Source of the DNA: Flavobacteriaceae bacterium
GTDB lineage: Bacteria; Bacteroidota; Bacteroidia; Flavobacteriales; Flavobacteriaceae
Assembly (NCBI GenBank): GCA_016764435.1
Contig: JAESRX010000012.1
Span: 1-64,000 of the forward strand
Direction: 5' to 3'
Length of the DNA: 64,000 nt
Shown in pieces: positions 47,010-57,152 of the stretch. Under the pieces are notes generated by a model. The model did not search any database and was not told where the DNA came from. It was given only the letters and a program-made list of their open reading frames with translations. Position 1 is the stretch's first letter. Each line of letters begins with the position of its first letter. The translations under genes and the position numbers were made by a program.

Positions 47010-47537
47010 TTATTTTATTGGTGGGTAATTCTTCATTATTTCAAAAACAAACTCTTTAATTTTTGCTTCTTTTTTCACTACGTTTCCAGTACTCGCTAAT
47101 GCTCCTGAACCAATCCCTTGCCAGGTTAATTCTTTTTTATGTGCATCTATAATATCTATAAAAAGTGTCCCTTCCGTGTATTTTGAAATATGTGTCCTAA
47201 AATCAGGACCATAATACCAAGGCTGCCACCTATTATAAAATCCGTTTTGATGAATACTTATTTTCTGTTGTGCTTTTGTAAAAATATTAACGAGTACATC
47301 CGGAGTCTCAGATTTTGTATATCCTTTTGCAAATAACTCTTGCTCCACAGCGGCTAAAATACGCTTTTTATCTAAAGATGATATCTCCACCTTATCAATT
47401 CCTTTTTTATAAAAGGCAAAGGTTTTATACTGTGAAAAATCGGTTTTTGAATCATAATCTGAACTCACCTTAATACTTAGACAAGAAGTTAAGAAGAACG
47501 CAAATACGAACACTGAAAGTAATTTTAAAATCTTCAT
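47010..47537 (-). CDS. DUF4136-family lipoprotein
   Basis: 175 residues. Lipoprotein signal MKILKLLSVFVFAFFLTSC (Cys19). The DUF4136 pattern is visible in SDYDSKTDFSQYKTFAFYKKG, RILAAVEQELFAKGYTKSETPDVLVNIFTK and the C-terminal YTEGTLFIDIIDAHKKELTWQGIGSG. Such proteins are periplasmic or outer-membrane lipoproteins of unknown role. It is transcribed alone, with the terminator at 46911-46990. Confidence 0.88.
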   Translation of the reverse strand: MKILKLLSVFVFAFFLTSCLSIKVSSDYDSKTDFSQYKTFAFYKKGIDKVEISSLDKKRILAAVEQELFAKGYTKSETPDVLVNIFTKAQQKISIHQNGFYNRWQPWYYGPDFRTHISKYTEGTLFIDIIDAHKKELTWQGIGSGALASTGNVVKKEAKIKEFVFEIMKNYPPIK

Positions 47538-48114
47538 TATTTTATTTTTTAGGTGCTACAAAAATCCATCTATAAATGAACCTATTAGATTAACAATGTC
47601 CTCTTTACAAGCATTGAAACATCGCTAAAATATAACAACAATCATGCCGAAGCAAGAAAAATAAAATCGCCCAATCGTTATCCATTCCTCTTTAATTCCA
47701 TAGAGCCATACATCATCCTTAAAACAGTTTTCTAGACAAATAGAACCTTTACCACTTTTCGTTTTAACGGCGCTCCCATATATCGGAGATAAAAAATAAA
47801 GACATTCTAAAAAAACAGCTTACACAAAAAACACTTTATTAGAACTTATGAGACCTCATATCAATCCGTTTTATCCATCTAAACAGAACACGTAACCAAG
47901 TCCAAAAATAAGCCCAGATTCCTTTTATGAACAGAAGCCCTTTTACACTAAAAAATATACGCATCTAAAATCAGAGAATACCTCAACTCCATAGTCATAT
48001 TAAGCCCTGACAAAGAATCACACAACTAAATATTACTTTCTTTAGTTAATACGCAACACAAACACTTTTTTGATTCAAATAAATGACTAAATTGCAGTTC
48101 AACAACACTGACAA
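47538..48114. other. Intergenic region upstream of icmF
   Basis: About 577 bp, AT-rich, with no gene, tRNA or hairpin of note on either strand. No cobalamin riboswitch box was recognised before the B12-dependent mutase gene. Confidence 0.4.
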
Positions 48115-51100
48115 ATGACACAAGAAAAACCATACATCCCCCAAAATAAAATACGAATAGTTACGGCAGCTTCTCTTTTTGACGGACACGATGCTTCCAT
48201 TAATGTAATGCGCCGAATCATTCAAGCAACAGGTGTAGAAGTAATCCATCTAGGACACGACAGAAGCGTAGAAGAAGTGGTAAATACCGCCATCCAAGAA
48301 GATGCGAATGCAATAGCCATTACCTCCTATCAAGGGGGACATAATGAGTATTTTAAGTACATGCGGGATCTTCTTCTAGAAAAAGGAGCTGGAAACATAA
48401 AAATATTTGGTGGTGGAGGTGGTGTTATTTTACCTACAGAAATTACCGAGCTAATGGCCTATGGTATTACAAAAATATACACACCGGACGACGGGAGAAA
48501 AATGGGGCTTCAAGGAATGATTAATGACATGATTATTCAATGTGACTATCCCACAGGAGAAACCCTAGATGCTCGCGTAAACGATCTAAAGCTTCAAAAC
48601 ATAAAAACACTTGCGAATGCAATTTCTGCAGTGGAAAACTTCTCAGATAAACATCGTGACTTTATAAAATCCGTAAAAGAACAAGCCCTTACATCCAAGG
48701 TTCCAGTATTAGGAATAACAGGTACTGGAGGAGCTGGAAAATCTAGCTTAGTAGATGAATTGGTCCGACGATTTTTACAGGATTTTCCTCGAAAAAAACT
48801 GGCCATTGTTTCTGTAGACCCTTCCAAACGAAAAACAGGAGGCGCACTTTTAGGCGATAGAATTAGAATGAATGCCATTAAAACCGATCGTGTTTACATG
48901 CGTTCTTTAGCCACTAGACAATCTAACCTAGCACTCTCCAAACATGTAAGTGATGCTATTGACATTTTAAAGGTCGCTGATTTTGATTTGGTGATTCTAG
49001 AAACTTCCGGTATCGGTCAAAGTGACACCGAAATCCTAGACCATTCCGATGTCTCCTTATACGTGATGACACCAGAGTACGGTGCCGCCACTCAGTTGGA
49101 AAAAATAGACATGATAGATTTCGCAGATGTGATAGCACTCAATAAATTTGACAAAAGAGGCGCCTTAGACGCCTTAAGAGATGTTAGAAAACAATACCAA
49201 CGCACTCATAACCTATGGGAAGAAGCCATAGACAGCATGCCTGTTTATGGAACCATCGCTTCTCAATTTAATGATCCTGGAGCGAATAACTTATACCGTG
49301 TATTGATTAGTAAATTGAACGAAAAAACACCTGCAAATTTCGAAAGCACCTTTGAGATTACTAAATGCATGAGTGAGAAACAGTATATTATTCCTCCTAA
49401 CAGGACACGCTATTTATCAGAAATATCAGAAAACAATCGAAATTATAATCTGCAAAGTGCCACACAAAAAGAGGTTGCACAAAAACTTTTTGGAATTTTC
49501 AAAACCATTTGCTCTGTCGCTAATATCCATTCAAATCCTGGACAATTCTTATCCGAAAACGGACTCGAAGAAAGCGCCCTTCTTTTAAGTTTAGAAAATA
49601 AAGAGGACAGCCTATTCCTAGGCTTACTTTTTAAAGAATTTACACGTGTAAAAATGGATTTGAATCCTCATAACTGGGAAATAATAACAGGATGGGACAG
49701 TAAAAAGAAACGCTATAAAGACGAAGATTTCATCTTTAAAGTACGGGATAAAGAAATCCGTATAAAAACCCATAGTGAATCTTTATCTCACACTCTAATT
49801 CCTAAAATATGTATGCCTTCCTACGAGTCTTGGGGAGACATCCTTTTCTGGAGCTTACAAGAAAATGTCCCCGGAGAATTCCCTTTTGCCGCTGGAATCT
49901 ATCCTTTTAAAAGAACAGGAGAAGACCCCACCAGAATGTTTGCAGGAGAAGGAGGACCTGAACGTACGAACAGACGTTTCCATTATGTGAGTTTAGGAAT
50001 GCCGGCAAAAAGATTATCAACCGCTTTTGACAGCGTAACTCTTTACGGAAATGACCCCAATGAACGTCCTGACATCTATGGGAAAATAGGAAATGCAGGA
50101 GTTTCTATTTGCTGTTTAGATGATGCTAAAAAGTTATACTCTGGATTTGACTTGACAGACCCTATGACCTCCGTATCTATGACTATAAATGGACCTGCTC
50201 CAATGCTTTTAGGATTTTTTATGAATGCAGCCATTGATCAGGAATGTGAAAAATACATCAAAGACAATAAGCTAGAAAAAGAAACCCTCAAAAAAATAGC
50301 CCAAATATACCGCGCTAAAAAATCAGAACAACCTCAATATCAAGGAACACTTCCGGAAGGAAATAATGGATTAGGATTATTTTTATTAGGAGTTACTGGA
50401 GACCAGGTATTGCCACTAGATATTTACACTAAAATAAAATACGCTACGATATCCAAAGTAAGAGGAACAGTACAAGCAGACATTTTAAAAGAAGACCAAG
50501 CACAAAACACCTGTATTTTCTCTACCGAATTCGCCTTGCGATTAATGGGCGATGTACAAGAATATTTTATAAATAATAACATACGAAATTTCTACTCCGT
50601 TTCCATTTCCGGGTATCATATTGCTGAGGCTGGCGCCAATCCTATTTCACAGCTTGCATTTACCTTAGCCAATGGGTTTACCTATGTAGAATACTACCTA
50701 TCACGTGGAATGGACATTAATAAATTCGGTCCTAATTTATCCTTTTTCTTTTCTAACGGAGTCGACCCTGAATATGCAGTAATCGGTCGTGTTGCTCGTA
50801 GAATATGGTCGAAGGCTCTAAAACAAAAATACGGTGCCAATAGTCGTGCTCAAATGATGAAATACCACATTCAAACTTCTGGACGCTCACTCCACGCACA
50901 AGAAATTGACTTTAACGACATCCGAACTTCCTTGCAAGCGCTCTATGCTATTTACGATAATTGCAATAGCTTACACACTAACGCCTATGACGAAGCCATT
51001 ACTACGCCTACAGAAGAAAGTGTACGCAGAGCCATGGCTATTCAATTAATTATCAATAAAGAATTAGGACTTACTAAAAACGAAAACCCAATTCAGGGTG

Positions 51101-51561
51101 CGTTTATTATTGAAGAATTGACAGATTTATTTGAAGAGGCCGTCTACGCAGAGTTTGATAGGATAACAGAAAGAGGCGGTGTTTTAGGCGCCATGGAAAC
51201 CATGTACCAACGTAGTAAAATACAAGAAGAAAGCTTGTATTATGAAACCTTAAAACACACGGGGAAATTTCCAATTATAGGTGTAAATACCTTCCTAAGT
51301 AAAGACGGATCTCCCACAGTATTACCGGAAGAAGTGATTCGAGCCACCGAAACAGAAAAGCAACATCAAATTAAAACGGTGCACAACTTAAACACGAATC
51401 AAAAAGATAAAACAACACTACAATTAGAGCTCCTTAAAGAAAAATCCATGAATAACGAAAACATATTCGAACAATTAATGGAGGCTACAAAAGTATGCTC
51501 GCTTGGACAAATTACCGAAGCCTTATTTACCGTTGGTGGTCAATACCGCAGGAATATGTAA
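48115..51561 (+). CDS. icmF: Fused B12-dependent acyl-CoA mutase of the IcmF type
   Basis: Adenosylcobalamin-dependent carbon-skeleton isomerase carrying its own G-protein chaperone. 1148 residues: B12-binding domain (about 12-150, [16 protein letters not shown] with the base-off His, then GGGGGVILP), MeaB-like GTPase (about 195-430, P-loop [34 protein letters not shown]) and mutase domain (about 560-1100). In the substrate pocket Phe598 (YPFKR) and Gln797 (AQNTCIF) replace the Tyr and Arg of methylmalonyl-CoA mutase, the known IcmF signature for isobutyryl-/n-butyryl-CoA-type substrates. It therefore probably does not act on methylmalonyl-CoA despite the PCC operon nearby. Confidence 0.9.
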   Translation: MTQEKPYIPQNKIRIVTAASLFDGHDASINVMRRIIQATGVEVIHLGHDRSVEEVVNTAIQEDANAIAITSYQGGHNEYFKYMRDLLLEKGAGNIKIFGGGGGVILPTEITELMAYGITKIYTPDDGRKMGLQGMINDMIIQCDYPTGETLDARVNDLKLQNIKTLANAISAVENFSDKHRDFIKSVKEQALTSKVPVLGITGTGGAGKSSLVDELVRRFLQDFPRKKLAIVSVDPSKRKTGGALLGDRIRMNAIKTDRVYMRSLATRQSNLALSKHVSDAIDILKVADFDLVILETSGIGQSDTEILDHSDVSLYVMTPEYGAATQLEKIDMIDFADVIALNKFDKRGALDALRDVRKQYQRTHNLWEEAIDSMPVYGTIASQFNDPGANNLYRVLISKLNEKTPANFESTFEITKCMSEKQYIIPPNRTRYLSEISENNRNYNLQSATQKEVAQKLFGIFKTICSVANIHSNPGQFLSENGLEESALLLSLENKEDSLFLGLLFKEFTRVKMDLNPHNWEIITGWDSKKKRYKDEDFIFKVRDKEIRIKTHSESLSHTLIPKICMPSYESWGDILFWSLQENVPGEFPFAAGIYPFKRTGEDPTRMFAGEGGPERTNRRFHYVSLGMPAKRLSTAFDSVTLYGNDPNERPDIYGKIGNAGVSICCLDDAKKLYSGFDLTDPMTSVSMTINGPAPMLLGFFMNAAIDQECEKYIKDNKLEKETLKKIAQIYRAKKSEQPQYQGTLPEGNNGLGLFLLGVTGDQVLPLDIYTKIKYATISKVRGTVQADILKEDQAQNTCIFSTEFALRLMGDVQEYFINNNIRNFYSVSISGYHIAEAGANPISQLAFTLANGFTYVEYYLSRGMDINKFGPNLSFFFSNGVDPEYAVIGRVARRIWSKALKQKYGANSRAQMMKYHIQTSGRSLHAQEIDFNDIRTSLQALYAIYDNCNSLHTNAYDEAITTPTEESVRRAMAIQLIINKELGLTKNENPIQGAFIIEELTDLFEEAVYAEFDRITERGGVLGAMETMYQRSKIQEESLYYETLKHTGKFPIIGVNTFLSKDGSPTVLPEEVIRATETEKQHQIKTVHNLNTNQKDKTTLQLELLKEKSMNNENIFEQLMEATKVCSLGQITEALFTVGGQYRRNM

Positions 51562-51585
51562 ATAAGTAAGCCACTATAAAACATT

Positions 51586-51618
51586 AAAAAGACCGCCATA
51601 TTGCGGTCTTTTTTTTTA
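51586..51618 (+). terminator. Terminator of icmF
   Basis: Stem AAAGACCGC / GCGGTCTTT with a 6-nt loop, followed by T residues, 25 bp past the stop. Confidence 0.9.
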
Positions 51619-51716
51619 GTGATTTTCAGTAAAAATAAGGAGAGACATCCTTTAAGTAATCTCCCTAATTTATCCCAAGCCAACTATTATTTGCCCCCCT
51701 TTAAAAGCTTATTTTT

Positions 51717-51808
51717 GGGCGTTACCCAAGGGTCGGGCTATACGCTCATACGCTTCACTTTTTTAGAAGAAAAAAAAGTTGCAGGGTAACCGCTCCTATC
51801 CCTAACGC
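51717..51808. repeat. Structured intergenic repeat with GGGCGTTA / TAACGC ends
   Basis: The element starts GGGCGTTACCCAAGGGTCGG and ends ATCCCTAACGC. The outer GCGTTA pairs with TAACGC, an ACCC-AA-GGGT hairpin lies at the left, and an AACTTTTTT/AAAAAAAGTT-type arm lies in the middle. I recall the same conserved ends with variable middles scattered between genes in many flavobacterial genomes. It is non-coding. This is the only copy I saw in the window. Nothing else was recognised in 51619-51921. Confidence 0.6.
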
Positions 51809-51921
51809 GAGCATTGTAGTCTCTCCAGAAATAAAAACTCTAAAGGAAAATGATACATAGTCTCCGAAAATGTGACTGATCTCTTCTCTATTTATTTACT
51901 CTTTTAAAAGCCATAGTTGCG

Positions 51922-52296
51922 CTATCTAAATTTCATAAATACGGTATCCTTTTCAATATGAATAGACATCCATTGATTCAAGGACCTTCCATTTGTATAA
52001 TAACCGCCCTTACTTTTAATAACTTCTCCATTTTTACGAGTGAATTCAACCCAATACGCACCATCCGTCTCATTTTTCTTCATAGACAAGAAACCTGTTT
52101 TCTTTTCAGTTGAAGGAATCTCAACAAATACGGTAAAGTCCAACTTCTCTGTAGTGTATATTTTAATGTTTTCTATAGGTTCACCACTCGTGTTAATAAC
52201 AGTAAACCCAATCCCACTTCTCATAAAATTACAAGAGGTAAAAACTAATAACAATAGACTTACACTAACTATTTTTACTTTTAAAAAATTCTTCAT
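51922..52296 (-). CDS. Small hypothetical lipoprotein
   Basis: 124 residues. Lipoprotein signal MKNFLKVKIVSVSLLLLVFTSC (Cys22). The mature part is predicted beta-rich (GFTVINTSGEPIENIKIYTTEK, VEFTRKNGEVIKSKGGYY) with no family recognised. It starts 21 bp downstream of recQ on the same strand, and recQ has no clear terminator, so it may be co-transcribed. Confidence 0.75.
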   Translation of the reverse strand: MKNFLKVKIVSVSLLLLVFTSCNFMRSGIGFTVINTSGEPIENIKIYTTEKLDFTVFVEIPSTEKKTGFLSMKKNETDGAYWVEFTRKNGEVIKSKGGYYTNGRSLNQWMSIHIEKDTVFMKFR

Positions 52297-52317
52297 AATA
52301 ATTTATTTAAACACCAT

Positions 52318-54414
52318 TTATTGTTTAGACAGAATCGCCAAGGCCATTCTAATAGTCGTATACCCTACCTTATCTTCGAAATATTCATAATAAGGTTTTA
52401 ACATCTCTGGACTTCCCAGTTTTTTCTTAGCTATTTTCACCTTCTCTACTTCCTCTTTCGTTACAAAGTCGTACAAATCTATCTCCTTACCATCTGCATA
52501 TAATTTAGCTATATGAGAAAAAACAGTCACAGGATTTAAACTACGTTCGCTTGCTATTTCCTCCACAGACATTCCTTTTGAATACAGTCTAAAGGTTTCA
52601 TCAAAGGTATTTTTCTTTTTCGGCTTCTCTCGTATAAATTTAGTGATTGCTGCCATAAATTCATCACCAAACACTTCTAATTTACGTTGCCCCACTCCAC
52701 TTATATCCAAGAAGTCAGTATCAGACATCGGTCGAGCTCTGTCCATTTCTTTTAAGGTGGCATCACTAAACACTAGATAAGCAGGAATCCCTTCTTCTGT
52801 AGCTATCTTAAAGCGTAATTTCTTCAACACATCAAATAAGGTAGATGTTTTAGTCGCTATTTTAGGTGCTTTCTGCACGGTTCTCTTCGCTATATTCTTT
52901 AGATCTATAGGTTTTGTCAAACTTACTTTTTGCCCATTGTAAAGCACTTTTTCAGCAAACGCCGTTAATTGTAACGCATTGTGTTTATGAAATGCTATTT
53001 CACATAAGCCCAGATTGGTCAATTGAATAAGATACTGTTGCCAATCCTTCCATGAAATATCATGTCCTATTCCATAGGATTTTAATTGATCGTAACCTTT
53101 ATCCAAAACCGTGGCATTTTTAGCCCCACGAAGCACGTCTACAATCGTTCCTACAGCTTCCTTTTCCTTGACTCTATAAATTACAGACAAGGCTTTTTGA
53201 GCGATGATGGTTCCATCAAATATTTGAGGTGGATTTTTACACACATCACAGTTGCCACAATTCTCAGAGAGCTCACCAAAATAACTTAATAATAAAATAC
53301 GTCGGCAGGTGGTGGCTTCAGAAAACTGTTTCATGCGTTCTAACTTCGCTATTTGAACAGACGCATTGGAAGCACCTTCCGTAAACTTTCGCAACTGAAT
53401 TACATCAGCATAGCTATGAAAAAGCAACGCATGTGATTTTAAACCATCTCTACCAGCCCTCCCTATTTCTTGATAATATCCTTCAATATTTTTAGGCATA
53501 TTATAATGTATCACCCATCGAACATTGGATTTATCTATCCCCATTCCAAAAGCCACCGTAGCACAAACAATTTGAATTTTATCAAAAATAAATTCTTCCT
53601 GTACATGGGTTCTATCCTCAAAAGACATCCCGGCATGATAGGCTGCTGCACTAATACCGCTCTTATCTAATTTTTTCGCTAATTGCTCCGTAGTTTTACG
53701 ACTCAGGCAATAAATAATTCCAGAATCTCCTGGTCTTTTATTTACAAAGCGTACTATTTGACCAATTCTATCATCTGCGGTTCTGACTTCAATTTCAATG
53801 TTTTTACGATCAAAAGAAGCAATAAATATCGGTGCGTTTGGAATGGAAAGTTGCGCTAAAATATCAGTTCGTGTCGCTTTATCTGCAGTAGCGGTCAATG
53901 CAATAATAGGCACATTAGGCATGGTGCGCTTAAAAAAGCCTAATTGCTGATAGGAAGGTCTAAAATCATGTCCCCAAGAAGAAATACAATGTGCTTCATC
54001 AATAGCGATGCAACTGATGTATTTTTCATTTAAAATATTTTGCAAGAGCGATAAACTCTCTGGTGCCACATATAAAAGCTTTAAATCATGCGATAAAACA
54101 CGCTCAAAAATATCAGACTGATCTTCGGTATCCTGGCTACTATTATAATAAGCTGCCGCAATACCGTTCGCATTTAAACCATCTACTTGATCTTTCATTA
54201 AGGCAATTAAAGGTGAAATCACCAAGGTGAGCCCTTCAAATAATAGGGCAGGTAACTGAAAACAAATAGATTTACCTCCACCTGTAGGCATAATTACCAA
54301 GCCATCCTTGCCTTTTAATACTTCCTCTACAATTTTTTTTTGTTGGCCACGAAACGTATCATACCCAAAATATTTTTTCAATGTTTTTTCTAAAACTCCC
54401 TCCGTGTACTGCAT
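52318..54414 (-). CDS. recQ: ATP-dependent DNA helicase RecQ
   Basis: 3'-5' helicase in recombination and fork repair. 698 residues from [18 protein letters not shown]. The longer frame (to 54429) is rejected because it runs through the -7 element at 54419-54426. Domains: DEAH helicase core ([40 protein letters not shown]), zinc-binding region ([11 protein letters not shown] ... CGNCDVC near 385-410), winged helix, HRDC (about 535-610) and a C-terminal helix-turn-helix stretch ([20 protein letters not shown]), an arrangement usual in Bacteroidota RecQ. Confidence 0.95.
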   Translation of the reverse strand: MQYTEGVLEKTLKKYFGYDTFRGQQKKIVEEVLKGKDGLVIMPTGGGKSICFQLPALLFEGLTLVISPLIALMKDQVDGLNANGIAAAYYNSSQDTEDQSDIFERVLSHDLKLLYVAPESLSLLQNILNEKYISCIAIDEAHCISSWGHDFRPSYQQLGFFKRTMPNVPIIALTATADKATRTDILAQLSIPNAPIFIASFDRKNIEIEVRTADDRIGQIVRFVNKRPGDSGIIYCLSRKTTEQLAKKLDKSGISAAAYHAGMSFEDRTHVQEEFIFDKIQIVCATVAFGMGIDKSNVRWVIHYNMPKNIEGYYQEIGRAGRDGLKSHALLFHSYADVIQLRKFTEGASNASVQIAKLERMKQFSEATTCRRILLLSYFGELSENCGNCDVCKNPPQIFDGTIIAQKALSVIYRVKEKEAVGTIVDVLRGAKNATVLDKGYDQLKSYGIGHDISWKDWQQYLIQLTNLGLCEIAFHKHNALQLTAFAEKVLYNGQKVSLTKPIDLKNIAKRTVQKAPKIATKTSTLFDVLKKLRFKIATEEGIPAYLVFSDATLKEMDRARPMSDTDFLDISGVGQRKLEVFGDEFMAAITKFIREKPKKKNTFDETFRLYSKGMSVEEIASERSLNPVTVFSHIAKLYADGKEIDLYDFVTKEEVEKVKIAKKKLGSPEMLKPYYEYFEDKVGYTTIRMALAILSKQ

Positions 54415-54418
54415 GGTC

Positions 54419-54426
54419 CAAAAATA
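54419..54426 (-). promoter_or_regulatory. -7 element of recQ, leaderless arrangement
   Basis: TATTTTTG on the minus strand ends 4 bp before the ATG, so transcription should begin at or next to the start codon. It lies beside the asnB terminator. Confidence 0.55.
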
Positions 54427-54430
54427 CACA

Positions 54431-54464
54431 AAAAAAAAGCCGTTCTACAGAATAGAGCGGCTTT
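54431..54464 (-). terminator. Terminator of asnB
   Basis: Stem AAAGCCGCTCTA / TAGAACGGCTTT on the minus strand with a 5-nt loop and a T run. It sits directly upstream of the recQ promoter. Confidence 0.88.
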
Positions 54465-54511
54465 AATTCTACCATGAGAACATTAAAAAACACGGTAGTA
54501 TTTGTTATTAA

Positions 54512-56176
54512 TTAATACGCATCGTCATGAACAGACGCAATAGCCCTTCCAGAAGGATCATTCATATTTTTAAAACTCTCGTCCCATTCTAAGGCTATTT
54601 TTGTACTACAAGCAACAGATGCTTCTTGTGGAACACTTTTAGCTGCGGTATCCGAAGGAAAATGCCCTGCAAAAATACTGCGATAATAATACTCCTCTTT
54701 TGACGTTGGAGGCTGTATTGGAAATTTATAATGTGCATTTTTCAATTGCTCATCCGTCACTTCTTTAGCGACTACTTCTTTTAAAGTATCAATCCAGTTA
54801 TAGCCCACACCATCAGAAAACTGTTCCTTTTGTCTCCAAGCAACACTTTCTGGCAAGTACTTTTCAAAAGCCTTACGAATCACCCATTTTTCCATGCGTT
54901 CCCCATTAATCATTTTATCTTGTGGGTTAATGCGCATGGCCACATCCATAAATTCTTTATCCAAAAACGGAACACGTCCTTCTATTCCCCATGCTGCAAG
55001 TGATTTATTAGCCCTTAAACAGTCATACATGTGTAATTTACTTAATTTACGCACTGTTTCCTCGTGAAACTCCATTGCATTTGGAGCTTTGTGAAAGTAT
55101 AAATACCCTCCAAACAACTCATCTGCACCTTCCCCTGATAACACCATCTTTACACCCATTGATTTGATGACACGTGCCAGTAAATACATTGGGGTCGAAG
55201 CTCTAATAGTCGTTACATCATAGGTTTCTATATTGTAAATAACATCCTTAATTGCGTCCAGGCCTTCTTGAATGGTGAATTTTATTTCGTGATGTACCGT
55301 TCCTATATGATCTGCCACCAACTGTGCAGCAGCAAGATCTGGAGAACCTTCCAGTCCCACTGAAAAAGAGTGTAATTGTGGCCACCATGCCTTGTCTGTA
55401 TCTCCAGACTCTATACGTTTTTCTGAATATTTTTTAGCAATTGCTGAAATCACAGAAGAATCTAAGCCTCCTGATAATAAAACACCATAAGGAACATCTG
55501 ACATTAACTGACGGTGTACAGCGGCTTCTAACGCATCGTGTAATTCATCTATACTTGTTTGGTTTTCCTTGACAGCATCATAGGCTACCCAATCACGTTT
55601 ATACCATTGTACTAACTTACCATCTTTACTTGATAAGTAATGCCCAGGAGGAAATAATTCTATTGTTGCACAGACACCTTCCAAGGCTTTTAACTCAGAC
55701 GCTACATAAAAAGTACCGTTCTGATCCCATCCTATATATAAAGGAATAATTCCCATATGATCTCTGGCTATAAAATACTCATCTTTCGCTACATCATATA
55801 AGGCAAAACCAAAGATACCATTCATCTCTTCTATAAAATCCACTCCTTTTTCTTGGTACAATGCTAAAATCACTTCACAATCAGAGGCTGTCTGAAAAGA
55901 ATATTTTCCTTCAAACTGTTTACGCAACTCTCTGTGGTTATATATTTCTCCGTTGGCCGCTAGCACCAAATTCTTATCTTCACTAAATAATGGTTGTTTC
56001 CCAGACGCTGGATCTACAATAGCCAAACGTTCATGAGTCATAATTGCTTTATCATTACTAAAAACACCACTCCAGTCCGGTCCACGATGACGCACTTTTT
56101 TTGACATTTCTAATAACTGAGGTCTTAACGCTTCCGCTTTTTCTTTTAAATCGAATGCACATACAATTCCACACAT
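54512..56176 (-). CDS. asnB: Asparagine synthetase B (glutamine-hydrolysing)
   Basis: Makes asparagine from aspartate, glutamine and ATP. 554 residues. Cys2 of MCGIVCAFD is the glutaminase nucleophile, with VRHRGPDWSG, ERLAIVDPASGKQPL and NGEIYNHREL in the N-terminal domain; the synthetase half has the PP-loop VLLSGGLDSSVI (about 231-242) and SGEGADELFGGY. Size and motifs fit the enterobacterial-type AsnB. It has a near-consensus -7 element at 56203-56210 (CATATTTG) and its own terminator. Confidence 0.96.
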   Translation of the reverse strand: MCGIVCAFDLKEKAEALRPQLLEMSKKVRHRGPDWSGVFSNDKAIMTHERLAIVDPASGKQPLFSEDKNLVLAANGEIYNHRELRKQFEGKYSFQTASDCEVILALYQEKGVDFIEEMNGIFGFALYDVAKDEYFIARDHMGIIPLYIGWDQNGTFYVASELKALEGVCATIELFPPGHYLSSKDGKLVQWYKRDWVAYDAVKENQTSIDELHDALEAAVHRQLMSDVPYGVLLSGGLDSSVISAIAKKYSEKRIESGDTDKAWWPQLHSFSVGLEGSPDLAAAQLVADHIGTVHHEIKFTIQEGLDAIKDVIYNIETYDVTTIRASTPMYLLARVIKSMGVKMVLSGEGADELFGGYLYFHKAPNAMEFHEETVRKLSKLHMYDCLRANKSLAAWGIEGRVPFLDKEFMDVAMRINPQDKMINGERMEKWVIRKAFEKYLPESVAWRQKEQFSDGVGYNWIDTLKEVVAKEVTDEQLKNAHYKFPIQPPTSKEEYYYRSIFAGHFPSDTAAKSVPQEASVACSTKIALEWDESFKNMNDPSGRAIASVHDDAY

Positions 56177-56490
56177 AATTCTACTTTTTTTTATTTAGAT
56201 GACAAATATGATTTATAATAAACTCAATTGAAACCATAGTTATCCTTTTAGTTATAGTTCACAACCAAAATTACATAATTAACAATAAAATGAAACACAT
56301 TATCCCGCAGAGTACCTTTACCATTTAACGTCATCAAACTACCGATTATTGCCTTTTTCATACTGTTCAACATACCATTCGTCGAAAAAATATACATTTA
56401 ACCTACATTAATTTCTTACAATCGACAAAAACGAGTAATTTAGATCCGTCAAAGCTATGATACTTTTAAAAAATTTAATTTGCTACTATT
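56177..56490. other. Intergenic region between asnB and the Crp-family gene
   Basis: About 314 bp between divergent genes. The asnB -7 element CATATTTG lies at 56203-56210 (minus strand). Nothing else was recognised. Confidence 0.4.
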
Positions 56491-57069
56491 ATGGAAAGAA
56501 TGCATCAAGTACTCAATAAGATAAATCCAAACTTTAATACTGAAGATTGGGACAATTTTTCATCAATTATTAAGAGATACACCTTTAAAAAAGGAGCGTT
56601 AATCTCAACACCTAAAACAGTTGTAGACGAACTCTATTTTATAAACCAAGGACTCTTAAAATATTACCATGTAAAGGACGGTAAGGAACTGGTTTTAGAT
56701 TTTGGAATAGAAAATGAATTCTCAACAGATTTCAATTCATTTTTCTTGCAAATTCCTTCAAAAATGTACATTACCTCATTAACTAAAGTCACCTTATTTG
56801 CCATTAAATATGACGACCTTCAAAAACTGTTTGACATCTCTACAAACACTAATACCGTCGGGAGAAAAATGGCAGAGAATAGACATATGAAAAAATCTCA
56901 GAGAGAATTTTCTTTACTAGCTTATAGCGCTACAGAACGCTATGAAAATTTAAAAGAACAACACAAGACCGTTCCTCACAGAATCCCTTTAAAAGACATT
57001 GCATCTTATCTAGGGATAGAACCTCAATCTTTAAGTAGAATCCGTAGAAACATGGAGATATCTGCCTAG
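56491..57069 (+). CDS. Crp/Fnr-family transcriptional regulator
   Basis: 192 residues. The N-terminal cyclic-nucleotide-binding-like beta roll (about 15-115: YTFKKGALISTPKTVVDELYFINQGLLKYY) lacks the PRAAT-type cAMP loop. The C-terminal helix-turn-helix (IPLKDIASYLGIEPQSLSRIRRNM, about 167-190) is of the short Bacteroidota Crp type. No N-terminal Cys cluster is seen, so it is not an Fe-S Fnr. The effector and targets are unknown; nearness to the nor cluster (about 2 kb) is suggestive only. Confidence 0.85.
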   Translation: MERMHQVLNKINPNFNTEDWDNFSSIIKRYTFKKGALISTPKTVVDELYFINQGLLKYYHVKDGKELVLDFGIENEFSTDFNSFFLQIPSKMYITSLTKVTLFAIKYDDLQKLFDISTNTNTVGRKMAENRHMKKSQREFSLLAYSATERYENLKEQHKTVPHRIPLKDIASYLGIEPQSLSRIRRNMEISA

Positions 57070-57152
57070 AATTGCCTTCTAAAAACAAAAAGAAGCTCCT
57101 GCGCATTTAATTAAATAGAATTACTATATTTACCTCACATTAACTTAACTAA

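Noticed and set aside
47538-48114. Cobalamin riboswitch before the B12-dependent mutase
   Set aside because: No B12-box-like sequence or compatible stem series was found; such switches usually control B12 synthesis or uptake genes, not mutases.
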